Shown: piece after piece, positions 7,592-16,800 of the stretch
Layout: every line of letters starts with the position of its first letter
Numbering within the stretch: position 1 is the stretch's first letter
Origin: CAIYUC01 sp963682005
Lineage (GTDB): Bacteria > Bacteroidota > Bacteroidia > Bacteroidales > FEN-979
Direction: 5' to 3'
Assembly (NCBI GenBank): GCA_963682005.1
Contig: OY820914.1
Coordinates: forward strand, 186,001 to 250,000
Length of the DNA stretch: 64,000 nt
Translations under genes and position numbers: made by a program
The notes under the pieces: model-generated
Databases searched by the model: none
The model's input: only the letters and a program-made list of their open reading frames with translations
What the model was told of the DNA's origin: nothing

Positions 7592-10522
7592 TTATTTTAT
7601 TTTTGAAACTCCAGGGGAAAAGAAACTCTTTTTTAAAGGATTTGGTGGTGTGATCAATCCAATATTGTATTGCATATTGTTGAATACAATGACCATGTCA
7701 AACAGATCTACAAATCCATCCCCGGTAATATCATCGGTCATATAGCCAAAACTCCCGTTCTGGGCTTTGTTGAAGATATCATTGTTGTCGAAGATATCCA
7801 CGTATCCATCCTGGATGAGATCTATGGACGTTATGTCTCCGGCGTACATCCCATATACAGATGACTCGGATATTTTTACTTCATTGTTCCCAAACGCCTG
7901 AGAAGCAGCGGTAGTAAAATTGTAGGAAATTGTGCTTCCTGCAAATGATATAGCTGTTGAACTCCAGGTTTCAACGCTTTGCCTGTGTTTGATCACAATG
8001 TAGTAGTTTGACGAAAAAGCTGGTGGAATGGTCAGTGACACAGTACCTGAGGTGGAAACAGAAACTCCATGTGCCTGGTAAAGGTATGCCCAAGGAGAAG
8101 ATGCGGCAGCAAGCAACACGCTGAGTGTATCCGCAGTGGTGCCGGAGAACTTATTAAACGTTGCAGATCCGTCCGTACACTCCTGGGCCTGGTTCAAGGT
8201 ATTGGTGGCTGAAGCATAAAGTCCTTCAAGAAAGACAGTAAGGTTAAGGGACTTAGAAATAGCCGTACCGGTTACAGATACGTCGTCAATACACACTCCA
8301 TATCCGTATTTCGCATTTCCTTCGAATGCAATGTAATATGTTGAGGATGAATTTGGCAGGTTGACCGTCTCCTGGGTCCATGCGGTTATGCTTGTCGTGT
8401 AGGTTGTGATAAGTGTCCATGTGCCTGTGGCTGATGTACGGTAATAAATGGCAAGCTGGTCCTGTCGACCGCTCCAGACAGCTTGTGTATGCCAGAATTT
8501 CAGCTGAGGACTGGCAATCGCGGAAAGGTTCATGGGCGGTGAGATCAACCGGGTTTTGTTATCTGCAGTGGTTACATCTTTCAGGCAGGCATTATAGGTT
8601 CCTCCGTGGGCAGCAACCGGATGGCTGTTCCCGCTTCCTGGAATGAATGTCCAGTTGATACCTGATGAACTTACCTGTTCCTGGGTCCAGCAACCGGGTA
8701 TCAGTCCGTTGTTTTCAAATCCTTCGGAATAGGGAAAAGACAAAACCGTACCACAGGATGTTACCGCATACGCAGCGACAAACGTCGAATAGGAAGTACC
8801 GGGTAATACAGACCATGCCTGGTAATAACAGGTCGTGTTGGGATTGAGCCCGGTATGATTGTAAGTTGTGCCTGCACCATTGTATATGACCGTACCTCCT
8901 CCTGGAATTACAGAGCCCTGGTTATAAACGGTTCCGGCAACTGGCGTTCCAAATGTTGAAGTGGTGTTATAAGCTATGATGACAGGACTGTCCAGGTAGT
9001 TTTTCACCCACAACAGGGTTATCTGACCTGGGCCAGATGCTGTAGCAGTAAGGCTAACCGGTGAAGTTGATCTTGTCAGCCTGACATTTACACGGGTGGT
9101 ATTCCTGCTGCTGACATTTACATTTGACACCGTTTTACTATTATATCCCCCGGCAGAATAAGTAACAGAATAGGTTCCGGGGTAAATGGGACGATAATAC
9201 CAACCGGATGGAAGATTTGAATAAACAAAGGCGCTGTCAATATCATGACCTGCAATGAATACTTTTGCCCTGAGCGGGGCTCCCGTGATCGAATCGGTGA
9301 TTTTTCCATTGATCCCGTACAGCACTTCTTCCATATAATTAAGGAATGAATGACAATTGTATTTCCAATAATTCAGGAGCTGGCTTGCTGCCGGCGTTTT
9401 TGTGGTGGAAATTTCAATGGTGACTTCACGGCCATGCTTAAAATAAGTTGTATAATCCTGGCGACCGCCGGTTATCCGGTACCATGCGTAACCATTGGTA
9501 ATGCCATTTGATTCGTCATCCATATATCCCGCAACACTATATACATGCACAGTATCTGCATATTCCCGGCCTACGAACTGCCACCATGAATCGTCGGCAT
9601 GAAGCTTTGCCCAGGTATCCCAGGGATAATTGAACACTTCATAACCTCCGTGGAAATTGGCAGATAAACTGAAATGGGTCTTGTTTGACTGGTAATTCAT
9701 GAATGCGGATGTTTCCTGCTGCCATAATTGACCATCAGGATGTTGGCCATCAACAGGATCAGGATAATTTCTGTTCAGGTCAACATTATTTGCATTGTAC
9801 CTTACAGCACCCGCAACCGAATTGTCTCCGTTGTGAAAGGTGCCGTCGGGATTGGCAAGCGGAGTAATGTATATCTGACAATTATTGACAAGGTTGGTTA
9901 TCCGCGGATTAACATTATATCCTGACACCAGGGAATCAATCAGATGTAACATTAGAACATACCCTGTTAATTCATCACCATGGATGGAGGATGAATAGAA
10001 AATTTGTGGTGCCGACCTGTCAGTATTAACGCTATCGCTGATTTTCAAGGCCAATAAAAGCCTTCCCTGAATGGTGGTTCCAATGGTATCAACCTTGCAT
10101 ATCGCCGGATGGGCACTTGCAAACCCCGCCATGTAGGAAAGAAATTGGGAATAGTTCGGATAGAAGTTCCATATTGTCCTGTTATTATTGTCTTTTGTGG
10201 CATTTCCCATATTGAGTTCCTCATCGGAAAGTAGTGTGCCTGGAAGGGGAAGCAGTGAGTATGGCAGGTTATATTTCAGAAATCCTTTGAATTCTTCCCG
10301 GTTTGCATAAGCGAAAACCTCATTCCCCTTGTACTTATCAATGGAGATAACCTTTGTAAGAAGATTTATTTCATTTTTATCCTGGATGGTAAATTTGAAG
10401 TAAATTTCCCCGTATTTATTCAGTATTTCATCGGCTGACCTGTCAGAAACCGCCTGTCCAAAACTTGTAGCAAATATGGCAGAAAAGAGCATTAAAAAAA
10501 TTAGACCATGGATAACTTTCAT
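7592..10522 (-). CDS. Secreted M14 zinc carboxypeptidase with dockerin-like C-terminus
   Basis: 976 residues from the ATG at 10522, which gives a clean signal peptide (MKVIHGLIF...ATSFGQ); an ATG at 10549 is also possible. Peptidase M14 domain about residues 110-410 with zinc ligands H181-x2-E184 (SIHGDE) and H290 (ANFHGGYEVF), substrate-binding NVDLNRNYP, and catalytic E369 (EVTIEIS). Then a carboxypeptidase regulatory-like domain (about 415-490), an Fn3-like domain, a choice-of-anchor J/MAM-like domain (about 600-750), and a 220-residue C-terminal cassette (7595-8254) shared with three other genes here. The cassette holds KHRQSVETWS and two dockerin-like calcium loops, the second in canonical form (DITGDGFVDLFD). 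No T9SS sorting domain is present. Likely a secreted exopeptidase. Confidence 0.85.
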   Translation of the reverse strand: MKVIHGLIFLMLFSAIFATSFGQAVSDRSADEILNKYGEIYFKFTIQDKNEINLLTKVISIDKYKGNEVFAYANREEFKGFLKYNLPYSLLPLPGTLLSDEELNMGNATKDNNNRTIWNFYPNYSQFLSYMAGFASAHPAICKVDTIGTTIQGRLLLALKISDSVNTDRSAPQIFYSSSIHGDELTGYVLMLHLIDSLVSGYNVNPRITNLVNNCQIYITPLANPDGTFHNGDNSVAGAVRYNANNVDLNRNYPDPVDGQHPDGQLWQQETSAFMNYQSNKTHFSLSANFHGGYEVFNYPWDTWAKLHADDSWWQFVGREYADTVHVYSVAGYMDDESNGITNGYAWYRITGGRQDYTTYFKHGREVTIEISTTKTPAASQLLNYWKYNCHSFLNYMEEVLYGINGKITDSITGAPLRAKVFIAGHDIDSAFVYSNLPSGWYYRPIYPGTYSVTYSAGGYNSKTVSNVNVSSRNTTRVNVRLTRSTSPVSLTATASGPGQITLLWVKNYLDSPVIIAYNTTSTFGTPVAGTVYNQGSVIPGGGTVIYNGAGTTYNHTGLNPNTTCYYQAWSVLPGTSYSTFVAAYAVTSCGTVLSFPYSEGFENNGLIPGCWTQEQVSSSGINWTFIPGSGNSHPVAAHGGTYNACLKDVTTADNKTRLISPPMNLSAIASPQLKFWHTQAVWSGRQDQLAIYYRTSATGTWTLITTYTTSITAWTQETVNLPNSSSTYYIAFEGNAKYGYGVCIDDVSVTGTAISKSLNLTVFLEGLYASATNTLNQAQECTDGSATFNKFSGTTADTLSVLLAAASSPWAYLYQAHGVSVSTSGTVSLTIPPAFSSNYYIVIKHRQSVETWSSTAISFAGSTISYNFTTAASQAFGNNEVKISESSVYGMYAGDITSIDLIQDGYVDIFDNNDIFNKAQNGSFGYMTDDITGDGFVDLFDMVIVFNNMQYNIGLITPPNPLKKSFFSPGVSKIK

Positions 10523-10592
10523 TTGTAAAACCTTGTTATTTGATATCATTGATTCTTGACAAATGCCTGGGACAAGAAATGTTGCCGCTTTA

Positions 10593-10624
10593 CAAAATTA
10601 ATGGAAAACTTCCTGACGGCAAAA
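10593..10624 (-). promoter_or_regulatory. Consensus promoter for the M14 carboxypeptidase
   Basis: On the minus strand, TTTTG (10624-10620), 19 bases, then TAATTTTG (10600-10593): an exact Bacteroidota promoter. It gives a leader of about 65 bases to the ATG at 10522. Confidence 0.7.
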
Positions 10625-10650
10625 TGCATTGACAGTCAGTTCCCATTCAT

Positions 10651-10698
10651 GAAAAAAGAACTGGGGTAAAGCACCATCCGGTACTGTACCCCAGTTCT
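10651..10698 (-). terminator. Rho-independent terminator after the PID-CTERM-like gene
   Basis: Perfect 12-base arms (10657-10668 and 10687-10698) with an 18-base loop, followed on the minus strand by a run of six T. It lies 70 bases after the stop of the gene ending at 10768. Confidence 0.75.
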
Positions 10699-10767
10699 AA
10701 AAACCTGATCACGGCTTATGCTTGTGCAACAATGGCGAGTGCCAAAACGCCGGCAGGTTGGAATCTT

Positions 10768-11010
10768 CTATTTTTCTTCCCTAACTGCTTTGTATAGTTT
10801 TTTTCCACCATACATTGCTCCAAGGGCCAGAAATATGCTAAGCCCTCCGTCGATCGGTCCACCAATAGGACCGGCAGGCTGATCATTGAAAGAACCATGT
10901 CCTTCTCCCGGCATTGGCGGGGGGGGCGGAAAGTCTGCCCTGACAGCAGTAACAATCAGCATGAACATCATGATTGCAATTGGTGCTATGAATTTTTTCA
11001 TTTTCATCAT
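10768..11010 (-). CDS. Small exported protein with PID-CTERM-like sorting tail
   Basis: 80 residues: an N-terminal signal peptide (MKMKKFIAPIAIMMF...), a proline-rich patch (DFPPPPPMPGEG), then GGPIDGGLSIFLALGAMYG, a hydrophobic helix, and a basic end KKLYKAVREEK. The PIDGG motif followed by a transmembrane helix and positive tail matches the PID-CTERM sorting-signal architecture found in Bacteroidota, so it is probably processed or anchored at the envelope; its function is unknown. It lies in the same direction as the T9SS protein upstream, separated by a large palindrome, and has its own terminator. The start may be either of two close methionines. Confidence 0.65.
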   Translation of the reverse strand: MMKMKKFIAPIAIMMFMLIVTAVRADFPPPPPMPGEGHGSFNDQPAGPIGGPIDGGLSIFLALGAMYGGKKLYKAVREEK

Positions 11011-11037
11011 CTTTATTTTTAATGGTTAGTACTTGAT

Positions 11038-11095
11038 TTATCCACCCTCTTGATCCCCGCACAAGCGGGGATCTTTTGAGGGGACAAGTGGATAA
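11038..11095. repeat. Nested 58-base palindrome
   Basis: Outer arms TTATCCAC (11038-11045) and GTGGATAA (11088-11095) enclose a perfect 9-base hairpin GATCCCCGC/GCGGGGATC (11052-11060, 11065-11073) with an ACAA loop. No T-run follows on either strand, so it looks more like a REP/cruciform or mRNA-stabilising element between two minus-strand genes than a simple terminator. Confidence 0.6.
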
Positions 11096-11100
11096 TGTCA

Positions 11101-13791
11101 TTAATTCAGGAATAATTTCTTAGAGTAAGGCTTCTGGTCAGTAATCACCTTAACCATATAGTAGCCCGTTTGTGCCCATGGCATATCGATCTTCAGCGTT
11201 TTGCCGTCAATCTGGGTCCTGGAAACAAGTTCTTTTCCAAGAAGGTCATATACGATAACACTCTGGATCGTTTTGCCACTGTTGTTCACTACGTAGATGC
11301 TCTTATCCCATGAGTAAGCGGAGATCATGCCTTCGTTCATATCCTGGACGCCGAATACACCACCAAAATGGAGGAGGAAACGGTTTTCCTGGTCTGCTGT
11401 TGCTGATGTGAACGAATAAACCGGGTTGACTCTCAGATCCTGGGTAGTTCCTGCTACCAGGTCTTCCAGTGTTACGGTCACGCCCTGTGCAAAGGTCTCG
11501 ATGCCGCTGGCTGTCATTGTGTAGTTGGCTGCTTCACCTTTTACAAAGCTTACAGGGATCGTGTTACCCTGCGGTATGGCTGGCATGATGTTCGTTGACA
11601 GGTTACCATTGGCAACGCTGTACATAACCGGAGCCTGGGCTATCCCTGTGAAGAAATGGCTGTCATAGTTCAGGTCATAATTGCTCGTTGAATTCTGATC
11701 GAATCCTACAACGGCCTCAATATAGGTATTGTTGGTCGTTGAACTGGCTGTCAGTTTCAAACGGTTGTTTGATACATCACCGTTCTTATACCATGGGGTA
11801 AAGTCATGGACCCTGGCTGCTGCCGGGAAAGTCAGGCTGTTAACCGGACCGTCTACATAGATAAATACACCGTTTGCTTCAGGTATCACTGAATTGGCAG
11901 CTATGTCCGTATAGGTTCCTCCCGGGTTCAATGCCTTGGCGATAGCCTGTACATTGCTCAGGGCCCAGTTGCCATCATTCCATTTTACGGCTGATGAATA
12001 CGGGTTGCCTAAAAGATGCCAGCCATGATATACGGTGGCCGGGGTGTAAGTAATGTCGGTCATGGTGTAGTTGCCTGTATTGGGTGATCCGCTGAACAGT
12101 TTCGTGGAGGTGGCCTGGTAAGCTACCAGGAAGCCTTCGGCTAAGCCCATGGCCGGCCAGTTGTAGTTCTTGTAATTCCTCCAGTAATCGGTCGGTTCTT
12201 CCCATTTGTACATATCATCATTGGCTCCCGGTGCAAAATTCGGAGCTATTGCCTGATTTGAGATCGGTGATGACAATAAATGCCAGCCGCTGGTTGGGGT
12301 CGTATAACCCGGGATGAAACGCTCAATCGTTGTGGAACCTGCTCCTACTACTGCACCGGCGATCAGTGATCCTGTTCCGGCTGCATCGCTCTGAAGGGTA
12401 AGTCCGCTGATGGCATCTACTGTGACGGTGCCTGTTACTGTCAATCCTGCGCCTGAACCTACGGTTACAGTTGCTCCTGCAATTATATGAATGTTACCTA
12501 CTGTAACGACTGTTGTTAAAACCGGGAAATTAGGACATCCTGATGGAATAATCACTGTTGCATCTGACGAAGGTGCGTTATAAGGTATCCAGTTGAATCC
12601 ATTGTTCCAGTCTGTATTGAGCGCGCCGGTCCAAACAAAATCGGCTACGGTTACGCCTACAACAGTACTATAGTCTTCCGGGCAGCTGCCGCTTTGTACG
12701 ACGGCCCTGTACTGATAGTTCCCGATAACGCCTTCGCTCTGGTGCAGCGGATTCATTCCTGCTGTACCTGCGATATCATTCCAGCCGCCGCCATTGAAGT
12801 TGTTCTGCCATTTGGTGATAACACCTGTCTCACCGGCAAGGAATACATCAAAGAAAGAAGCTACACCAACATAGCTAACGCCTGTTGAGGCTGTTCCTCC
12901 TACTGATGCCGGTGCCATGCTTACTGCAACCGGTCCCCAGTTATAGGTCAGGTATTCAGCTGTACGCCATGCATACACCGTGTAATTGCCTGCTACGATG
13001 CCTGTATTCCATACAATGGCTGCACCTGTGCCGGCTACCCAGTTTCCTACAGGGTTGCCTTCGAGTTTCAACAGGTATTTCACACCCGTCTGTGAATTGC
13101 TCAACGTTACATTAGGTGTTGATCCGCCGCAGAATGTGCCGCCGGTCAATACGTAAGTCGTGTTGATCGGAGCGTTCAGTGTCGGGTTCACCAGGTTTGT
13201 ATTGTTCATGGTCATCGTGCACAATACGGCAAGATTCGATGCATTCATGTAGAATACGGCTGTTCCGGTCGGTGCTGCCACCGTTACCGTAAGATTAGCC
13301 AGTGCCTGTGCATAAGCTACGGCGCTACCGCCGACTGTCCCGTTGCTGCTGTTATACAGGCTTACGCGGCAGATCCTTGTTCCTAATCCCGTTGATGAGA
13401 TCATGCTGCAGGATGCCTGGTTAGGTGGGTTGGCCTGGGCTGTAACCACAAATCGACTGTTTGTCGCCGTCGGTTGCGTAATTACTGAGGGGATCTGGCC
13501 CACATTCGTCAGATCTGAAAAGCCCGGAACCACTGAACAATATAACGATCCGCCATTCTTTATTGCTGCGTTGAACGTTACTTTGTACTGGCCGGATGAA
13601 TAGTAAAAATCTCCGCTTGCCCACGTTGACTTAACATAAATGTCAACATAATAGTGGCTCGCATCAATCAATGTGTCATTCCTCAATGTCACTTCGCAGG
13701 ATTGTGACCTGGCTGCCATCGAGGCAATCACGAAAAACAACAGAAATAATGCTGCTTTCATGCTAATCAAATAGAGTCTGCTTCTTTTCAT
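11101..13791 (-). CDS. Large secreted protein with T9SS type A sorting domain
   Basis: 896 residues. Signal peptide MKRSRLYLISMKAALFLLFF...ARSQ, then beta-rich, low-complexity Ser/Thr/Gly/Asn sequence with cohesin-like and Ig-like segments. The last ~75 residues are a type IX secretion C-terminal domain: YVVNNSGKTIQSVIVYDLLG, a central strand segment, TGYYMVKVITD and the terminal KKLFLN. It should pass the outer membrane through T9SS and be anchored or released at the surface. No catalytic motif was recognised; an adhesin or matrix role is a guess. It differs from the neighbouring giants, which carry a dockerin-like cassette instead of this domain. Confidence 0.85.
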   Translation of the reverse strand: MKRSRLYLISMKAALFLLFFVIASMAARSQSCEVTLRNDTLIDASHYYVDIYVKSTWASGDFYYSSGQYKVTFNAAIKNGGSLYCSVVPGFSDLTNVGQIPSVITQPTATNSRFVVTAQANPPNQASCSMISSTGLGTRICRVSLYNSSNGTVGGSAVAYAQALANLTVTVAAPTGTAVFYMNASNLAVLCTMTMNNTNLVNPTLNAPINTTYVLTGGTFCGGSTPNVTLSNSQTGVKYLLKLEGNPVGNWVAGTGAAIVWNTGIVAGNYTVYAWRTAEYLTYNWGPVAVSMAPASVGGTASTGVSYVGVASFFDVFLAGETGVITKWQNNFNGGGWNDIAGTAGMNPLHQSEGVIGNYQYRAVVQSGSCPEDYSTVVGVTVADFVWTGALNTDWNNGFNWIPYNAPSSDATVIIPSGCPNFPVLTTVVTVGNIHIIAGATVTVGSGAGLTVTGTVTVDAISGLTLQSDAAGTGSLIAGAVVGAGSTTIERFIPGYTTPTSGWHLLSSPISNQAIAPNFAPGANDDMYKWEEPTDYWRNYKNYNWPAMGLAEGFLVAYQATSTKLFSGSPNTGNYTMTDITYTPATVYHGWHLLGNPYSSAVKWNDGNWALSNVQAIAKALNPGGTYTDIAANSVIPEANGVFIYVDGPVNSLTFPAAARVHDFTPWYKNGDVSNNRLKLTASSTTNNTYIEAVVGFDQNSTSNYDLNYDSHFFTGIAQAPVMYSVANGNLSTNIMPAIPQGNTIPVSFVKGEAANYTMTASGIETFAQGVTVTLEDLVAGTTQDLRVNPVYSFTSATADQENRFLLHFGGVFGVQDMNEGMISAYSWDKSIYVVNNSGKTIQSVIVYDLLGKELVSRTQIDGKTLKIDMPWAQTGYYMVKVITDQKPYSKKLFLN

Positions 13792-13832
13792 TTTTGTTTA
13801 TTTTAAGGGTTTTTAATTGGGTAATAAAAATT

Positions 13833-13840
13833 CAAATATA
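13833..13840 (-). promoter_or_regulatory. -7 box for the T9SS type A gene
   Basis: The minus strand reads TATATTTG about 42 bases before the ATG at 13791. No consensus-spaced -33 element is seen. Confidence 0.5.
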
Positions 13841-13891
13841 AAGATTTGGAACGTACAAAGGAGAAAACCGTTTGTACGTTCCATTCATTTT

Positions 13892-16800
13892 TTATCGTAT
13901 TGTCCCCGTGTGTTTATTAGGGCTCTTTTTCATCGGGAATGGAGGAGTATTCATACCAATTGCCTGTTGCATATTGTTGAAAACAAGCGCCATGTCAAAG
14001 ATATCCACAAAACCGTCAGGTCCCGTTCCGCCTGCCGGTGCAAAACCGGTCAGGTCTTCGGGGATATAGCCAAAGGCAGCCAATTGTGCCAGGTTGAACA
14101 CATCATTGTTATCAAAGATATCAATATATCCATCCTGGGGACCAAACATACTGGTGACATCACCACCCCAGAGACCAAAGATACCGCCTTCATCAACATC
14201 CTTCTGGTTATTACCAAAGGCCTGAGATGCAGCAATAGTGAAATCATAGGTTATGGCGCTTCCTGCAAAAGAAACAGGTGCTGCACTCCATGTCTCTACC
14301 GATTGGCGATGCTTGATGACAATAAAGTAATTCCCGGATAGTGCTCCCGGGATATCTGTTATCGTGATTGTTCCATCCATATCAATAAACTTTCCGTGAG
14401 CCTCATAATTATAAGGTATCGGATCCGGCCAGGTGATAAGGTCTTCTACCAGCAATACACTTATCGTATCAACATGATTTAATGGCCATTTATCAAACTG
14501 GGTGAAATCATCAGGATTGACATCCTGCGTTTTGTTCATTACTCCGGTTGGAACATCATAAAAACCTTCGAGGAACACTTTTACAACCAATGATTTTGTC
14601 GTAACAGGAGGTGCTAATTCATAAGCTCCCATTGTAGGATTCAAAGCATTCCTCGGGTTATTTAAAATGTCAGTTTCAACAATACCCGGTAAGGGAGTGG
14701 CAACCCCGATCAAAGGAGAACCTGTTGTCGGCAATAAATTCCCCGATGATGTGTACAAAGGATCTGCACTGATTGAATGAGTGTCGCCGCCTGTGACGGT
14801 TTGCCAGTCCCTGAGGTTATAAACAAAATTGCCATAGACGCCCACGCTGTCAGGGTATATGTTGTAAAGATCATTGTAGTCGGATACGAATCCGTCATAG
14901 ATTGCTACAATTGTATAGTTCCCCCATCCGGTACGGCTGCAGGAAAAACTGTTGTCCTTAATCGTATTTACAGAGGTGCTCATCTTGTAAAGGGCAAAAG
15001 CCCCACCGTTCGTTCCTGTTGTGGTGGCTCCTCCGATTGAAACACTATTATAATAGTAGTCGGCTTTTGTTCCGGTATTATAATCCCAGAAGCCAACAAA
15101 CATGATATCATTTGAAATACCGTGTCCAAGCGAGATGACATTATTTGACAGCCTGTATGTATTGCTCATCCCTGCCAGACTTCCGTAAACCATAACGCCA
15201 GCAGTTGGGCCTGTGCTCACAGCTGATGGATTTGTTGCACCGATATTGTATATCTGGTTTTTTTCGACAACGATTGGAAAATCAGCCTGAATACGGATAC
15301 CATAAACATTCGAAGGAGTTGCACTGGTTGCAGTCATGTTTGCAATGATATTGTTTGCAATGGTTGCGGAAGTATTTGCATAGATTGCCCAAAGTCCGCT
15401 GGTACCCGTAGAAGTGATGCTGTTTGGCGTTGATACATCTCCAATGACGTTTCCTGTAACTGTTCCGATGTTTACGATCCCTGAAGATGCATAAATACCA
15501 TCAAAAGCGGCAGCTCCGGTACTTGTAAGGCTAAGGTTCTTAATAACATTTCCCTGGATGGATGAAGCTGGGCTTGTGGGACTCATGCCGAGGTTTAATC
15601 CATACCAGGAAACAGCACCGCTGTTAACCCATGGACTTCCTCCGCAAATTGGTGCCTGTCCGCCCAGGTAATTATTGGAGACAGTATGTCCACCACCTGA
15701 GAAAACGCCTACACATGTTTGTGTGGCTGTCGGGATCGTTGCGTTATTATAATAGATACTGTTACCGGTCACATTACAACCATCTGCTACTACACTTAAC
15801 AGAATACCATAGCCTGTGAAATTGGAGATGTTGTTGTTAACGATGTTTATTGTAGTGGTCAGCGAATTTCCGGCAATAGCATAAAGTGTTCTTCCAGTGG
15901 TTCCTCCTGTTGCATCCCTGATATCATTGCCGGAAATGGTAACATTGTTGACACCTGCGCTTACAAGCAGTTCACCATAACCAGTTGTACCGTTATTTTC
16001 AACAATTGTCTGCGTCAAGGTACAGTTCAAACTACCGTTATACCATTGGATTGTAGGGCCAGTATTTGCAGCTGTGGCATTTGTATTCCTGAATAAAAGG
16101 TTTTTGCCTGTCCCTCCGTCAATAATCAAGCGATCGGCTCCTGCTATCGGGATCATCGCAGAACCTGCTGCAACTGCAGTTCCGGAAATTGTCCTCAAAG
16201 TTGAGGCATCCGGAACAATGGACATTGTATAGGTTCCTGTTCCTTCCTCAGCCCATTGGAGTAAGGCAATCGTACCAGGCTCGGTAAGATCTGATGTAAT
16301 ATTTACCGTAACATTGGAATTCAGAACGCTCCGGTTTACAGCCCTGAAGAATCCCTGGGCATCATCTGCTGTAAGCGTGGTATAAGGCTGTCCCACACCG
16401 ACATTTACAATAGCGGGAATTGCCGTACATATAAAATAGCTGTTAATAAAACCACCGACCGGGAATGCAGATGCAGTGAGTGCGACTGTAGACGGGTAAA
16501 CGGAAAAGGCACCCTGGTTGATGCTGACATTTGGTGTTGGAAGAAGATCCTGTGCTACTACAAAATATTGGATCTGGTCTCCCGAAGCAACGACACCTGC
16601 GCCACCAAGTGAATTATAAAGGAGTGCATAATTGATGGTAAAGCTTGCAGGAGAAGAACCGCTGCCGGTTTCAACCCATTTCCATCCATTGTCAGCACTG
16701 GTGTTGCCCAAATATGCATTGGCATCGGTTGATTTTTTATAATAGAGTCGTGGTGACGTCCCTGACGCGAAATTCACGCCGCTTGGGTCAGTAATCGTAG

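Noticed and set aside
13817..14341. A 174-codon plus-strand frame near the end of the first giant.
   Set aside because: It is antisense to the dockerin-like cassette, and similar plus-strand shadows occur at every copy of that cassette.
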